64,000 nucleotides of DNA from Pseudorhodoferax soli. Its GTDB lineage: Bacteria > Pseudomonadota > Gammaproteobacteria > Burkholderiales > Burkholderiaceae_C. The notes below the pieces were generated by a model that had not been told where the DNA came from, ran no database searches, and was given only the letters and a program-made list of their open reading frames with translations. Both the position numbers and the translations under genes were made by a program. Shown in pieces: positions 33,032 through 42,867 of the stretch (positions are counted from its first letter, which is position 1; every line of letters begins with the position of its first letter). The DNA lies in assembly GCF_003337555.1 (NCBI RefSeq), contig NZ_QPJK01000001.1:62001-126000 (forward strand), written 5' to 3'.

Positions 33032-34078
33032 GTGGGCAACGACCAAGCCTTTGCCGAATTGGGCCTGCCCAACGACGCCAGCGAATCAGAGATCAAGGCC
33101 GCCTGGCGCCGGTTGGCGTCGCGCTGGCATCCGGACCGCAATGCCAGTGCCCAGGCCGTGGCGCGGATGCAGCGCATCAACCAGGCCTTCGAATCGATCC
33201 AGCGCGCCCGCCAGGGCCAGGCTGATGCGCCCGAGCCACCGCCGCCGCCACCACCGCCGCCTGCCCCGGCAGCGGGCGCCGAGCCGCCCACCGAGCCCCC
33301 GGCGCAGGCCGCACGCCCCGACCAGCCACCGATTCGCCGCAAGCTCAAGCTCACGCTGGAAGAAGCCGCCGCCGGCTGCATCAAGGCCCTGCGCGGCAAA
33401 TTCACGCCCGTCTGCCACCACTGCGCGGGCCAGGGGCACCGCACGCTCGCCAACGCCTGCAAGCGCTGCCGCGGCAAGGGCACGTTCGTGCGGCCTTCGG
33501 CCTGGTTCGGCTGGCCGGGCCAGCCCGAGGAATGCGGCGACTGCGCCGGCACCGGCATCGCCCGGGAGGACTGCGGCCCCTGCGGCGCCACAGGCAGCCT
33601 GCCCGTGCAGAACTACGAGGTGCAGGCGCGCATCCCGCCTGGTGTGCGCGACGGCGACCTGCTGCACGTGGCGGCGCGGCGCGCGCCGGCCGACCTGGAG
33701 GTGCAGGTCGGCGTGGCACCGCATCCGCTGTTCACGCTGCACGACGACGGCAGCCTGTCCTGCAAGGTACCGGTCGACGCGTTCGCGTGGATGGCCAACC
33801 GACCGGTGTCCATCCCCACGCTGGACGGCGTGCAGCCGCTGGCGCTGCAGCGCGACCGCCGGCACTACGCGCTGCCCGGGCTGGGCTTTCCGGTGCGCCA
33901 CCGGGGGCCGCGTGCCGAGCAGCGGGTGGAGATCGAGCCGGTATTTCCCGACCGCTTCGGCAGCGACCAGGACATCCTGCTCGACCAGTTGATCGCCAGC
34001 AACGCGGGCGCCGACCCGCGCCTGGCCGAGTGGCAGCGCACGCTGCGTGCGCGCGACCGCAAGCGCCCCCCGGGGTGA
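33032..34078 (+). CDS. DnaJ-like co-chaperone with zinc-finger region
   Basis: A 348-residue protein starting at a GTG 11 bases after a GGAG site. The J domain is residues 3-62 with HPD at 33-35 (ASRWHPDRN). A Pro-rich linker (about 67-105, nine consecutive prolines) follows, then a cysteine-rich zinc region with four CxxCxGxG-type repeats (CHHCAGQG, CKRCRGKG, CGDCAGTG, CGPCGATG) and a substrate-binding C-terminal domain (IPPGVRDGDLLHV). The Gly/Phe region of true DnaJ is replaced by the proline linker, so this is a divergent DnaJ, probably a specialised Hsp70 partner and not the housekeeping one. Confidence 0.88.
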   Translation: MGNDQAFAELGLPNDASESEIKAAWRRLASRWHPDRNASAQAVARMQRINQAFESIQRARQGQADAPEPPPPPPPPPAPAAGAEPPTEPPAQAARPDQPPIRRKLKLTLEEAAAGCIKALRGKFTPVCHHCAGQGHRTLANACKRCRGKGTFVRPSAWFGWPGQPEECGDCAGTGIAREDCGPCGATGSLPVQNYEVQARIPPGVRDGDLLHVAARRAPADLEVQVGVAPHPLFTLHDDGSLSCKVPVDAFAWMANRPVSIPTLDGVQPLALQRDRRHYALPGLGFPVRHRGPRAEQRVEIEPVFPDRFGSDQDILLDQLIASNAGADPRLAEWQRTLRARDRKRPPG

Positions 34079-34112
34079 GCTAACCTCGGCGGCCGATTGA
34101 AGGACCGCCAGC

Positions 34113-37100
34113 GTGACGCTCAAACCCCTGCTTCCCACCCTCTTGCTCGCGGCCCTCGCCGCGCCGGCCGCCCTGGCCCTGCAGATCACGTCCGTCACGC
34201 CGCAGGGCGAGGTCGCCCAGGCGCGCCAGGTGGTGGTGCGCTTCGACCAGGACGCCACCCGCTTCGGCGATGCACGCGCCCCCGCGCCGGCCACCGTGCG
34301 CTGTGCCGACGAGGCCGCAGGCCGGGGCACGGGCCGCTGGAACAACGCACGCGAATGGGTTTGGCAACTGGAGAACGACCTGCCCCCGGGCCAGCGCTGC
34401 GAGCTGACGGCGGCGTCGGGCCTCGAGCTGACGGGCCGCACCCGCTTCACGTTCCAGACCGGCGGCCCGGTCGTGCGCAGCACCTGGCCCTATGGCGGCC
34501 AGGTCGACGAGCAGCAGTTCTTCGTGCTGCGGCTCAACGGCCCGGCCACGCTGGACAGCGTGCGCGCCAACGTCTGGTGCGCCGTCGAGGGCGTGGGCGA
34601 ACGCGTGCCCGTGCGCCTGGTCGAGGGCGCCGACCGGGCCGCGCTGCTGAAGGCGCGCCGGCTCGAGGAGGAGGCCGCCAAGTCGCCGCTGGCGGTGCAG
34701 ACGCTGGCCTGCAACCGGCGCCTGCCCGCTTCGGCCGACCTGCAGATCGTGTACGGCCCGGGCGTGGCCACACCCAGCGGGGTGGCCAACCGCGTGGAGC
34801 GGCGCTTCGACTTCACGGTGCGCGCCCCCTTCACGGCCAGCTTCAGCTGCGAACGCGAGAACGCCCAGGCCGACTGCCTGCCGATCCGCCCGCTGCGCCT
34901 GCAGTTCACCGCACCGCTGCCGCGCGAGCAGGCCGCCGCCGCCCGGCTGCAGGGCGGCGGACGCAGCATCGCACCGCAGATCGACGACAGCACCGATGCG
35001 CTGGTCGACGGCCTGCGCTTCGACCCGCCGTTCACGGAAGGCACGGCCTACACCCTGACGCTGCCGGGCAAGCTGCGCGACGCCTCCGACCGCCCGCTGG
35101 ACAACGCCGACACCTTCCCGCTGGCCGTGCGCACGGGCGCCATGCCGCCGCTGGCCAAGTTCGCCTCCCGCCCCTTCGGCATCGTCGAGCGCCTGGCCGA
35201 ACCCGGCGGCCCTGCCCTGCTGCCTGTGACGGTGCGCCGCATCGAGGCCGCGCCCGGCGTGGGCGCGCTGCGCATCGCCGATGGCCAGGTGGCCACGCTG
35301 CGGCCAGAGAGCGATGCCGAGATCCTGGCATGGTGGCGCAAGGTGCAGCGCTACGACCGCTTCCAGGTCGAGCGCAAGCAGGCCGCGGCCGACCTCCGGC
35401 AGCCGCTGCCGCGGGTGGTCGACCCCGACCAGAAGGGCTGGGTGCAGTCGCGCATGCTGTCGCTGCTGGCCGGCCAGAACGGCGTGCAGCAGTTGAAACT
35501 GCCCACGCCGGATGGCAACGACCCGCGACCCTTCGAGGTGGTCGGCATCCCGATGGCGCCAGGCTTCCACGTGGTCGAGATCGCCTCGCGCCAGCTGGGC
35601 GCGGCCCTGCTCGACGAGCGCTACGGCCCGGAGCGGACCATGGTCGTGCGCACCGCCGCGCTGGTCACCAACCTGGGCGTGCACTTCAAGCTCGGCCGCG
35701 AGAACGCGCTGGCCTGGGTCACGGCACTGGACAGCGGCAAGCCCGTGGCCGGTGCGCGCGTCGCCGTCAGCGACTGCCGCGGCCGCGCCGTCGCCAGTGG
35801 CCAGACCGATGCCCAGGGCGTGGTGCAGCTCCAGGGCCTGTCGCCCGAGCCGCCGTCCTGCGCGCAGGACGAAGGTGCCGCCGCCTGGTTCGTCACGGCG
35901 CGCGCGCGGGGTGCCGACGGCGTGGACGACCTGGCCTTCACCTTCAGCGACTGGAACCGCGGCATCGAGCCCTGGCGCTTCGACCTGCCGACCAGCCAGG
36001 AAGTGGCACCCGACCTGCGCGCCCACACCATCCTGGACCGCACGCTGCTGCGCGCCGGCGAGACCGTGGGCATGAAGCACCTGCTGCGCACCGAGACCAG
36101 CGCCGGCCTGGCGCCGGCCGCCTGGCGCCCGGCCACCCTGCGCATCACCCATGTGGGCAGCGGCCAGCAATTCGAGCAGCCGCTGGCCTGGCGCGACACG
36201 GCGACGGGCGGGCGCAGCGCGCAGAGCAGCTTCAAGCTGCCGCCCGCCGCCAAGCTCGGCGAGTACCAGATCGAGCTGGTCGGCACGGAGAACGAGGCCG
36301 AGCGCAGCCTGGCATCCGGCCGGTTCCGCGTGGAGGAGTTCCGCCTGCCCGTCATGGAAGGCCGCATCGCGCCGACCGCCAGCGCGAACACCAGCGGGCC
36401 GCTGGTGCAGCCGGGCGCCCTGGCCGCCAACGTGCAGGTCAACTACGTGGCCGGCGGCGGCGCGGCCAAGCTGCCGGTGGAGGTCTCGGCGCTGCTGCGC
36501 GAGCGCTGGCTGCAGTTCGACGGCTATGACGCCTTCAGCTTCGCGCCGCCGCGCGACCGGCGCCAGGGCAACTCCGACGAAGGCGAGGAGGAATCCGAGG
36601 CCAGCAACGGCCCGCGCGTGATCGCCAACAAGCTGCCCGTGACGCTGGACGCCCAGGGCGCGGGCCGCGTGGCGCTGCCCGAGATCCCGGCCGCGCCGCG
36701 CGCGCAGGAGCTGCTGCTGGAAGCCCGCTATGCCGACCCGAACGGCGAGATCCAGACCCTGCGCGGCACGCACACGGTCTGGCCGGCCGGCGTGGTGGCC
36801 GGCCTCAAGACCGAGGGCTGGGTCTCCGCACGCGGCAAGGTGCAGCTGCAGGCGCTGGCGCTCGACCTCAACGGCAAGCCCAAGGCCGGCGTCGCGCTGG
36901 ATGTGCGTGCCCAGGCCCATGTGGCCACCACCAGCCGCAAGCGCATGGTCGGCGGCTTCTACACCTACGACACGAAGCGCGAGACGAAGGACCTGGGCAG
37001 CGTCTGCAGCGGCAAGAGCGACGCGCGCGGCCTGCTGCTGTGCGAGGCCCAGCTGGGCCAGGGCGGCGAGGTCGAGCTGGTCGTCACGGCCAAGGACGAC

Positions 37101-39962
37101 GCCGGCCGCAGCGTGCAGGCGGCCAGCTCGGTCTGGGTCACGCGCCAGGGCGAGCTGTGGTTCGGCGGCGAGAACCATGACCGCATCGACCTGCTGCCCG
37201 AGCAGCGCGAGGTGCAGCCCGGCGACACCGTGGCGCTGCAGGTGCGCATGCCGTTCCGCCAGGCCACGGCCCTGGTCACCGTGGAGCGTGAGGGTGTGCT
37301 GTGGCACGAGGTGGTGGAACTCAGCGGGCAGGATCCGACGCTGCGTCTGAAGGTGCAGGAAGGCTGGGGTCCCAACGTCTACGTCAGCGCGCTGGTGCTG
37401 CGCGGCCGGCTGCGCGAGGTGCCCTGGTACTCGTTCTTCACCTGGGGCTACAAGGCGCCGCGCAGCTGGTGGAGCGCTTTCTGGACCGGCCGCAACGAGG
37501 TGGTGGCGCCGAGCGCGATGGTCGACCTCTCCAAACCGGCCTTCCGGCTCGGCGTGGCCGAACTGAAGGTCGGCACGCGCGCCCACCGCATCGACGTGCA
37601 GGTGCAGCCCGAGCGCGCCAGCTACCAGGTGCGCGAACGCGTGCAGGTGCGCATCACGGCTAGGCTGCCCGATGGCAAGCCGGCCGCGGGCGCCGAGGTG
37701 GCGCTGGCCGCCGTCGACCAGGCGCTGCTGGAACTGGCCCCCAACGACAGCTGGGACCTGCTCGGCGCCATGCTGCAGCGCCGTGCCTGGGGCGTGCAGA
37801 CCGCCACCGCGCAGATGGAAATCATCGGCCGGCGCCACTACGGCCGCAAGGCGGTGCCGGCCGGCGGCGGCGGTGGCCGCAACCCCACACGCGAGCTGCT
37901 GGACACGCTGCTGCTGTGGAACCCGCGCGTGGTGCTGGATGCGCAGGGCCAGGCCACGGTGGAGGTGCCGCTCAACGACGCGCTGACGACATTCCGCATC
38001 GTCGCCGTGGCCGACAGCGGCCAGGCCCTGTTCGGCACCGGCCAGGCCAGCGTGCGCACCACGCAGGACCTGCAGATCTTGAGCGGCCTGCCGCCACTGG
38101 TGCGCGAGGACGACCGGTTCCGCGCGCAGTTCACGCTGCGCAACACCACGGCCAAGGCCATGCGGGTGGAGTTCAAGCCGCGCGCCACGCTGCTGGAACT
38201 GACGCAGCAAACCATCGAGATCCCGCCGAACGAGGCGCGCGAAGCCACCTGGGACGTGGTGGCACCGACCCAGCTGGCGCACACGCGCGCCGAGTCCATC
38301 CTGTGGGAGGTCGAGGCGCGCGACCTGTCGGGCAACGCGCGCGACGCGCTCAAGGTCAGCCAGCGCATCGTGCCGGCCGTGCCCATCGCCGTGCAACAGG
38401 CCACGCTGGTGCAACTGGACGGGCCGTTCACGCAGCCCGTGCAGCCGCCGGCCCAGGCGCTGGCCACCAACGGCAAGCCACGCGGCGGCCTCTCGCTCGC
38501 GCTGCAGCCGCGCCTGGCCGATGGCCTGCCGGGTGTGCGCGACTGGTTCCAGCGCTACCCCTACAGCTGCCTGGAGCAAAGCGCCAGCCGCGCGCTCGGC
38601 CTGGAGGACGAAGCCATGTGGAAAGGCGTGGTGGCCCAGTTGCCCACCTACCTGGACAGCGACGGCCTGGCCAACTACTTCCCACCGCGCGATGGCGAGG
38701 CCGCGCGCGGCAGCGACACGCTGACGGCCTACCTGCTGGCCGTGAGCCACGAGGCGGCCGCGCTCGACCCGCGCTTCGCGCTGCCCGAGGCGCAGCGCCG
38801 CCAGATGGAGGACGGCCTGCTGGCCTTCGTCGAAGGCCGTTTGCAGCGCAGCTTCTGGAGCCCGCGCGCGGACCTGGACGTGCGCAAGCTCGCTGCCCTC
38901 GAAGCGCTGTCGCGCAGCGGCCGCGCGCCGGCCCGCCTGCTGGCCAGCCTCACCATCGCGCCCGAGCAATGGCCCACGCACGCGCTGCTGGATTGGGTGC
39001 AGATCCTGCAGCGCGTGAGCGACGTGCCGCAGCGCGCCCAGCGGCTGGAACAGGCACAGCAGCTGCTGCGCACGCGGCTGGCGTTCTCGGGCACCCGGGT
39101 GGGCTTCTCCACCGAGCAGGGCGACGCCTGGTGGTGGCTGATGGCCAACACCGACGCCAATGCCGCACGCCTGCTGCTGGTGGCGCAGAACGAAGCCGGC
39201 TGGCAGGCCGACATGGGCCGGCTGGCCAGCGGCTTGATCGCGCGGCAGCAGCGCGGCGCCTGGCAGACCACCACGGCCAACCTGTGGGGCAGCCTGGCGC
39301 TGCGCAAGTTCTCGGCCAAGTACGAGGCCGACCCGGTGAGCGGCAGCACGCGCGCGCAGCTGGGCAGCGAGAGCGTGCGCGCCGACTGGCCGGCCAAGGG
39401 CGCACCACCGGCCCAGTTCCTGCCGTGGCCCGGCACGGCCGCCGCGACGTTGCAGGCCACGCACGAAGGCAGCGGCAAGCCCTGGCTCACGTTGCAGTCG
39501 CTGGCTGCGGTGGAAGTGAAGGCCCCTTTCGATGGCGGTTACCGCATCGTGCGCGAGGTCGTGCCCGTCGAGCAGGCCCAGCCCGGCCGCTGGACGCGCG
39601 GCGACATCCTGCGCATCCAGCTCAGCGTGACGGCCGCGCAGGACATGAGCTGGGTGGTGTTGTCCGATCCCGTGCCGGGCGGCGCCACCATCCTGGGCAC
39701 CGGCCTGGGCCGCGACTCGGCCATTGCCACCCAGGGCGAGCGGCGTGGCGGCAACGCCTGGCCGGCCTTCGAGGAGCGCGGCTTCGAAGCCTTCCGCAGC
39801 TACTACGGCTTCCTGCCCAAGGGCGAGGTCAAGACCAGCTACACGGTGCGGCTCAACAACGTGGGCGAGTTCGCGCTGCCGCCCACGCGCGTGGAGGCCA
39901 TGTACGCGCCCGAGATGTTCGGCGAGCTGCCGAACGCGCGGGTGAAGGTCCAGGCGCCGTGA
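34113..39962 (+). CDS. yfhM: Bacterial alpha-2-macroglobulin with a thioester (YfhM-like)
   Basis: A 1949-residue exported protease-trapping protein. A GTG start 8 bases after GAAGGA gives a cleavable signal (LLPTLLLAALAAPAALAL). There is no lipobox cysteine, unlike the E. coli lipoprotein. The body has the macroglobulin-like order: beta-sandwich repeats, bait-like region near 800-860 (charged, DEGEEESEASNGP), the ANAME/MG segment VALAAVDQALLELAPNDSWD, then the thioester motif CLEQ at Cys1486 (YPYSCLEQSASRALGLEDE) within an alpha-toroid, and a C-terminal receptor-like domain (YYGFLPKGEVKTSYTVRL). It should trap attacking proteases covalently in the periplasm. pbpC, its usual neighbour, lies 730 bases downstream beyond an inserted vapBC. 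Confidence 0.92.
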   Translation: MTLKPLLPTLLLAALAAPAALALQITSVTPQGEVAQARQVVVRFDQDATRFGDARAPAPATVRCADEAAGRGTGRWNNAREWVWQLENDLPPGQRCELTAASGLELTGRTRFTFQTGGPVVRSTWPYGGQVDEQQFFVLRLNGPATLDSVRANVWCAVEGVGERVPVRLVEGADRAALLKARRLEEEAAKSPLAVQTLACNRRLPASADLQIVYGPGVATPSGVANRVERRFDFTVRAPFTASFSCERENAQADCLPIRPLRLQFTAPLPREQAAAARLQGGGRSIAPQIDDSTDALVDGLRFDPPFTEGTAYTLTLPGKLRDASDRPLDNADTFPLAVRTGAMPPLAKFASRPFGIVERLAEPGGPALLPVTVRRIEAAPGVGALRIADGQVATLRPESDAEILAWWRKVQRYDRFQVERKQAAADLRQPLPRVVDPDQKGWVQSRMLSLLAGQNGVQQLKLPTPDGNDPRPFEVVGIPMAPGFHVVEIASRQLGAALLDERYGPERTMVVRTAALVTNLGVHFKLGRENALAWVTALDSGKPVAGARVAVSDCRGRAVASGQTDAQGVVQLQGLSPEPPSCAQDEGAAAWFVTARARGADGVDDLAFTFSDWNRGIEPWRFDLPTSQEVAPDLRAHTILDRTLLRAGETVGMKHLLRTETSAGLAPAAWRPATLRITHVGSGQQFEQPLAWRDTATGGRSAQSSFKLPPAAKLGEYQIELVGTENEAERSLASGRFRVEEFRLPVMEGRIAPTASANTSGPLVQPGALAANVQVNYVAGGGAAKLPVEVSALLRERWLQFDGYDAFSFAPPRDRRQGNSDEGEEESEASNGPRVIANKLPVTLDAQGAGRVALPEIPAAPRAQELLLEARYADPNGEIQTLRGTHTVWPAGVVAGLKTEGWVSARGKVQLQALALDLNGKPKAGVALDVRAQAHVATTSRKRMVGGFYTYDTKRETKDLGSVCSGKSDARGLLLCEAQLGQGGEVELVVTAKDDAGRSVQAASSVWVTRQGELWFGGENHDRIDLLPEQREVQPGDTVALQVRMPFRQATALVTVEREGVLWHEVVELSGQDPTLRLKVQEGWGPNVYVSALVLRGRLREVPWYSFFTWGYKAPRSWWSAFWTGRNEVVAPSAMVDLSKPAFRLGVAELKVGTRAHRIDVQVQPERASYQVRERVQVRITARLPDGKPAAGAEVALAAVDQALLELAPNDSWDLLGAMLQRRAWGVQTATAQMEIIGRRHYGRKAVPAGGGGGRNPTRELLDTLLLWNPRVVLDAQGQATVEVPLNDALTTFRIVAVADSGQALFGTGQASVRTTQDLQILSGLPPLVREDDRFRAQFTLRNTTAKAMRVEFKPRATLLELTQQTIEIPPNEAREATWDVVAPTQLAHTRAESILWEVEARDLSGNARDALKVSQRIVPAVPIAVQQATLVQLDGPFTQPVQPPAQALATNGKPRGGLSLALQPRLADGLPGVRDWFQRYPYSCLEQSASRALGLEDEAMWKGVVAQLPTYLDSDGLANYFPPRDGEAARGSDTLTAYLLAVSHEAAALDPRFALPEAQRRQMEDGLLAFVEGRLQRSFWSPRADLDVRKLAALEALSRSGRAPARLLASLTIAPEQWPTHALLDWVQILQRVSDVPQRAQRLEQAQQLLRTRLAFSGTRVGFSTEQGDAWWWLMANTDANAARLLLVAQNEAGWQADMGRLASGLIARQQRGAWQTTTANLWGSLALRKFSAKYEADPVSGSTRAQLGSESVRADWPAKGAPPAQFLPWPGTAAATLQATHEGSGKPWLTLQSLAAVEVKAPFDGGYRIVREVVPVEQAQPGRWTRGDILRIQLSVTAAQDMSWVVLSDPVPGGATILGTGLGRDSAIATQGERRGGNAWPAFEERGFEAFRSYYGFLPKGEVKTSYTVRLNNVGEFALPPTRVEAMYAPEMFGELPNARVKVQAP

Positions 39963-39970
39963 AGAAGGCC

Positions 39971-40405
39971 CTACCAGACCTCCAGCACCAGACGGTCCGG
40001 CACGTGACCGAAGGCCTGGTCGCGGCTGACGAGGATGCAGTCCATGGCCACTGCATGCGCCGCGATCATCATGTCCAGGTCTGCGAGGCTGACGCCGCGG
40101 GCCTCCCAGGCGGCCCGCACTTCTCCATGGCACCGGGCGACATCGTCATTCCAGACCAGCACATCCACACGCTGCACGAACGCGTCGATGCGCAGGCGCA
40201 GGCCCGGCGGGCGACCTGCGCGCTGCCATCCGTATTCCAGTTCTGCCAGGCTCACGCTGGAGATGGCGATGCGTCCCATGGGCGTCTGCGCGACGCGCGC
40301 CAGCAAGCTGGCGTCCTTCGCCCGGATGACATGGCTGACGATGTTGGTGTCCAGCAGGTAGCGCCTGCCGGTCGGCAAGTTCGGCACGGTGGCCACTGCA
40401 CTCAT
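39971..40405 (-). CDS. vapC: VapC-type PIN-domain toxin
   Basis: A 144-residue PIN-domain ribonuclease. The acidic metal-binding residues are visible: Asp19 (YLLDTNIVS), Glu55 (SLAELEYG), Asp109 ([11 protein letters not shown]) and Asp129 (LVSRDQAF). VapC toxins cleave specific tRNAs or rRNA until neutralised by VapB. The ATG at 40405 overlaps the vapB stop (ATGA), the usual arrangement with antitoxin first. It converges on the macroglobulin gene with only 8 bases between stops. Confidence 0.92.
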   Translation of the reverse strand: MSAVATVPNLPTGRRYLLDTNIVSHVIRAKDASLLARVAQTPMGRIAISSVSLAELEYGWQRAGRPPGLRLRIDAFVQRVDVLVWNDDVARCHGEVRAAWEARGVSLADLDMMIAAHAVAMDCILVSRDQAFGHVPDRLVLEVW

Positions 40406-40653
40406 TTGCCCCAACCCTCGAAAGGGTCGCGCCGCGTGTGCGTCTGCTTGCGCTCGGCCAGGAAATCGTCCACATCCGGCGTCTGCGCCACCACGTCGAG
40501 AAAGCCCTGCCAGTCGGCCGGCTTGCGCGACAGCACCACGTCGCCGGTCAAGGGGTCGCGGCGGATGAAGACCTCCGCTTCGGCAAAGCGGAACTCCCGC
40601 GGCAGGCGCACCGCCTGGCTGCGGCCCGTGACAAATACCTTGGCTGTCTGCAT
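40402..40653 (-). CDS. vapB: VapB-type antitoxin
   Basis: An 83-residue antitoxin. The N-terminal [23 protein letters not shown] is the AbrB/SpoVT swapped-hairpin DNA-binding domain of VapB (GRSQAVRLP signature). The acidic/polar C-terminal half ([19 protein letters not shown]) would wrap around the toxin. It should both neutralise VapC and repress its own promoter at the repeats at 40671-40688. A degenerate AGGGG site lies in front of the ATG. Confidence 0.92.
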   Translation of the reverse strand: MQTAKVFVTGRSQAVRLPREFRFAEAEVFIRRDPLTGDVVLSRKPADWQGFLDVVAQTPDVDDFLAERKQTHTRRDPFEGWGK

Positions 40654-40670
40654 GTGGAACCCCTTCGGAC

Positions 40671-40709
40671 GATATCTTCCATGATATCTACCATGCCGAT
40701 GGCATTCAA
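40671..40709 (-). promoter_or_regulatory. vapBC promoter and probable VapB operator
   Basis: On the minus strand TTGAAT (40704-40709) and TATCAT (40681-40686) are separated by exactly 17 bases, a good sigma-70 promoter. Two 12-base direct repeats ATGG(T/A)AGATATC, each with the palindrome GATATC (40683-40688 and 40671-40676), overlap and follow the -10 region, as expected for autoregulation by VapB or VapBC. The -35 element lies inside the first codons of pbpC. Confidence 0.7.
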
Positions 40710-42867
40710 GGGGATGGCTGTTGCGCTGCTGGCTGCGCTGGCGTGCAGCGCCACTGCGCACGCCCTTCCCTCCTATGACGAGGTGCGCGCCGCGCACCGC
40801 CCATCCGAAACCCTGGTGCTGGCGCGCGATGGCCAGGTGCTGCAACGCGTCCGCACCGACGCCAGCGTGCGGCGAGGCCCCTGGGTGGCGCTGGCCGAGG
40901 TCTCGCCGGCGCTGCGCACGGCCCTGGTCCTGAGCGAGGACCAGGCCTTCTGGCAGCACAGCGGTGTGGACTGGCGCGCGGTCTCGGCCGCGGCCTGGGC
41001 CAACCTGTGGAACACGCGCACGCGCGGCGCGTCCACGCTGACCATGCAGCTGGCCGGCCTGCTCGACGAGGACTGGCGCGCCGGCCCGGGCGGCCGCAGC
41101 GTCGGCCAGAAGCTGGGCCAGGCCGTGGCTGCGCAGCGGCTGGAGCGCAGCTGGCGCAAGGACCAGATCCTGGAGGCCTACCTCAACCTGGTGCCGCTGC
41201 GCGGCGAGATCGTCGGCATCGACGCGCTCGCACGCAGCCTGTTCGGCAAGGCGCCGCACGGGCTGGATGCGCGCGAAGCCGCCATCGCCGCAGCGCTGGT
41301 GCGCGGGCCCAACGCAGCGCCGGCCGTGGTGGCGCGCCGAGCCTGCACGGTGCTCAAGGACAGCACCGGCGCGGCCGACTGCGCCGGGCTCGAGCTGCTG
41401 ACGCTGGGCGCCTTGCAGCGCCGCAGCTGGCCGGCCAGCGAAGGCATCGCCCCGCACCTCGCCCGCCGGCTGCTGCACGAAGACGGCACCGGCGGCGCCA
41501 GCCTGCGCAGCAGCCTGGACGCCGGCCTGCAGCGCTTCGCCCGGCAGCAGCTGGCCCAGCACCTGCGCGAACTGCGCGGGCGCAACGTGGAAGACGGCGC
41601 CCTTGTGGTGCTGGACAACGCCAGCGGCGAGGTGCTGGCCTGGGTCGGCTCCTCGGGCGCGCTGAGCCGCGCGGCCGAGGTCGATGGCGTGCTCGCGCTG
41701 CGCCAGCCCGGCTCCACGCTCAAGCCCTTCCTGTACGCCCAGGCCATCGCCGAGGGCCGGCTCACAGCCGCCTCGCTGCTGGAGGACGCGCCCACGCACA
41801 TCGCCACACCGGCCGGCCTGTACATCCCGCAGAACTACGACCGCCGCTTCAAGGGCTGGGTCTCGGTGCGCACGGCGCTGGCCTCCTCGCTCAACGTGCC
41901 GGCCGTGCGCACGCTGGTGATGGTGTCGCCCGATGCCTTCGCGCGGCAGCTGCAGGCCCTGGGCCTGGCCCTGGCGCACGGCGGCGACCACTACGGCACC
42001 AGCCTGGCCCTGGGCAGCGCCGAGGTCTCGCTGCTCGCGCTGACCAACGCCTACCGCGCGCTGGCCAACGGCGGCCGCGCCAGCCCCGTGCGCCTGGTGC
42101 CCGGGGCGCGCCCTGCGCCCGGCCCGCCCGTGCTCGACGCGCGCGCGGCCTTCATCGTCGGCGACATCCTGGCCGACCCGCTGGCGCGCGCCATGACCTT
42201 CGGCACCGACAGCGTGCTGGCCACGCGCGGCTGGGCCGCCGTGAAGACCGGCACCAGCAAGGACATGCGCGACAACTGGGCCATCGGCTGGTCCGATCGC
42301 TACACCGTGGGCGTGTGGGTCGGCAACGCCGGCGGTGCGGCGATGTGGGACGTGAGCGGCACCAGCGGCGCGGCGCCGATCTGGGCCGCACTCATGCAGC
42401 AGCTGCACCGGCAGGCGCCCGGCCGCGCGCCGCGCGCGCCGGCCGGTGTCGAGCAGGCGGCCGTGCGCTTCGGCGATGCGCTGGAGGCCCCCCGCCGCGA
42501 GTGGTTCCTGCCCGGTACGGCGCAGCCACTGTTCGCGCTGGCCGGCACCAGGGAAGACCGCGCCGCCACGCCGCGCATCCTGGCGCCCGTGGACGGCAGC
42601 ATCCTTGCGCTGGACCCCGACATCCCGCCCGCCCACCAGCGCCTGTGGCTGCGCGCCCAGGGCCCGGACGCGCGCTGGCGCATGGACGGCAAGCCGCTCG
42701 GCCGCGGCCGCGAACTGGCCTGGCTGCCCTGGCCGGGCCGGCACCAGCTGCAACTGGTGGATGCCGGGGGCACGGTGCTCGACCAGGTGCGGATCGAGGT
42801 GCGCGGGGCTGCCGTCAAGCCGGCGCGCGGCGGCGCGGCGGCGCCTGCCCGGCCAGCTTGGCCGTGA
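40693..42867 (+). CDS. pbpC: Penicillin-binding protein 1C (peptidoglycan glycosyltransferase/transpeptidase)
   Basis: A 724-residue bifunctional enzyme on the periplasmic face. It has an N-terminal signal-anchor ([20 protein letters not shown]), a glycosyltransferase domain with Glu82 ([14 protein letters not shown]) and [13 protein letters not shown], a transpeptidase domain with Ser341 (GSTLK), SSLN and Lys518 ([12 protein letters not shown]), and a C-terminal PBP1C-specific domain ([17 protein letters not shown]). The start is uncertain: ATGs at 40681, 40693 and 40699 are in frame, none with a clear ribosome site, because the vapBC control region occupies the space. Its last 53 bases overlap the convergent IclR-type gene. 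In E. coli it is the direct neighbour of yfhM. Confidence 0.92.
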   Translation: MPMAFKGMAVALLAALACSATAHALPSYDEVRAAHRPSETLVLARDGQVLQRVRTDASVRRGPWVALAEVSPALRTALVLSEDQAFWQHSGVDWRAVSAAAWANLWNTRTRGASTLTMQLAGLLDEDWRAGPGGRSVGQKLGQAVAAQRLERSWRKDQILEAYLNLVPLRGEIVGIDALARSLFGKAPHGLDAREAAIAAALVRGPNAAPAVVARRACTVLKDSTGAADCAGLELLTLGALQRRSWPASEGIAPHLARRLLHEDGTGGASLRSSLDAGLQRFARQQLAQHLRELRGRNVEDGALVVLDNASGEVLAWVGSSGALSRAAEVDGVLALRQPGSTLKPFLYAQAIAEGRLTAASLLEDAPTHIATPAGLYIPQNYDRRFKGWVSVRTALASSLNVPAVRTLVMVSPDAFARQLQALGLALAHGGDHYGTSLALGSAEVSLLALTNAYRALANGGRASPVRLVPGARPAPGPPVLDARAAFIVGDILADPLARAMTFGTDSVLATRGWAAVKTGTSKDMRDNWAIGWSDRYTVGVWVGNAGGAAMWDVSGTSGAAPIWAALMQQLHRQAPGRAPRAPAGVEQAAVRFGDALEAPRREWFLPGTAQPLFALAGTREDRAATPRILAPVDGSILALDPDIPPAHQRLWLRAQGPDARWRMDGKPLGRGRELAWLPWPGRHQLQLVDAGGTVLDQVRIEVRGAAVKPARGGAAAPARPAWP

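Noticed and set aside
34080-40133. A 2017-codon open frame on the minus strand opposite the macroglobulin gene
   Set aside because: It has no domain logic, is rich in His/Gln/Arg/Gly low-complexity typical of the antisense of GC-rich genes, and the plus frame has signal peptide, thioester and family motifs.
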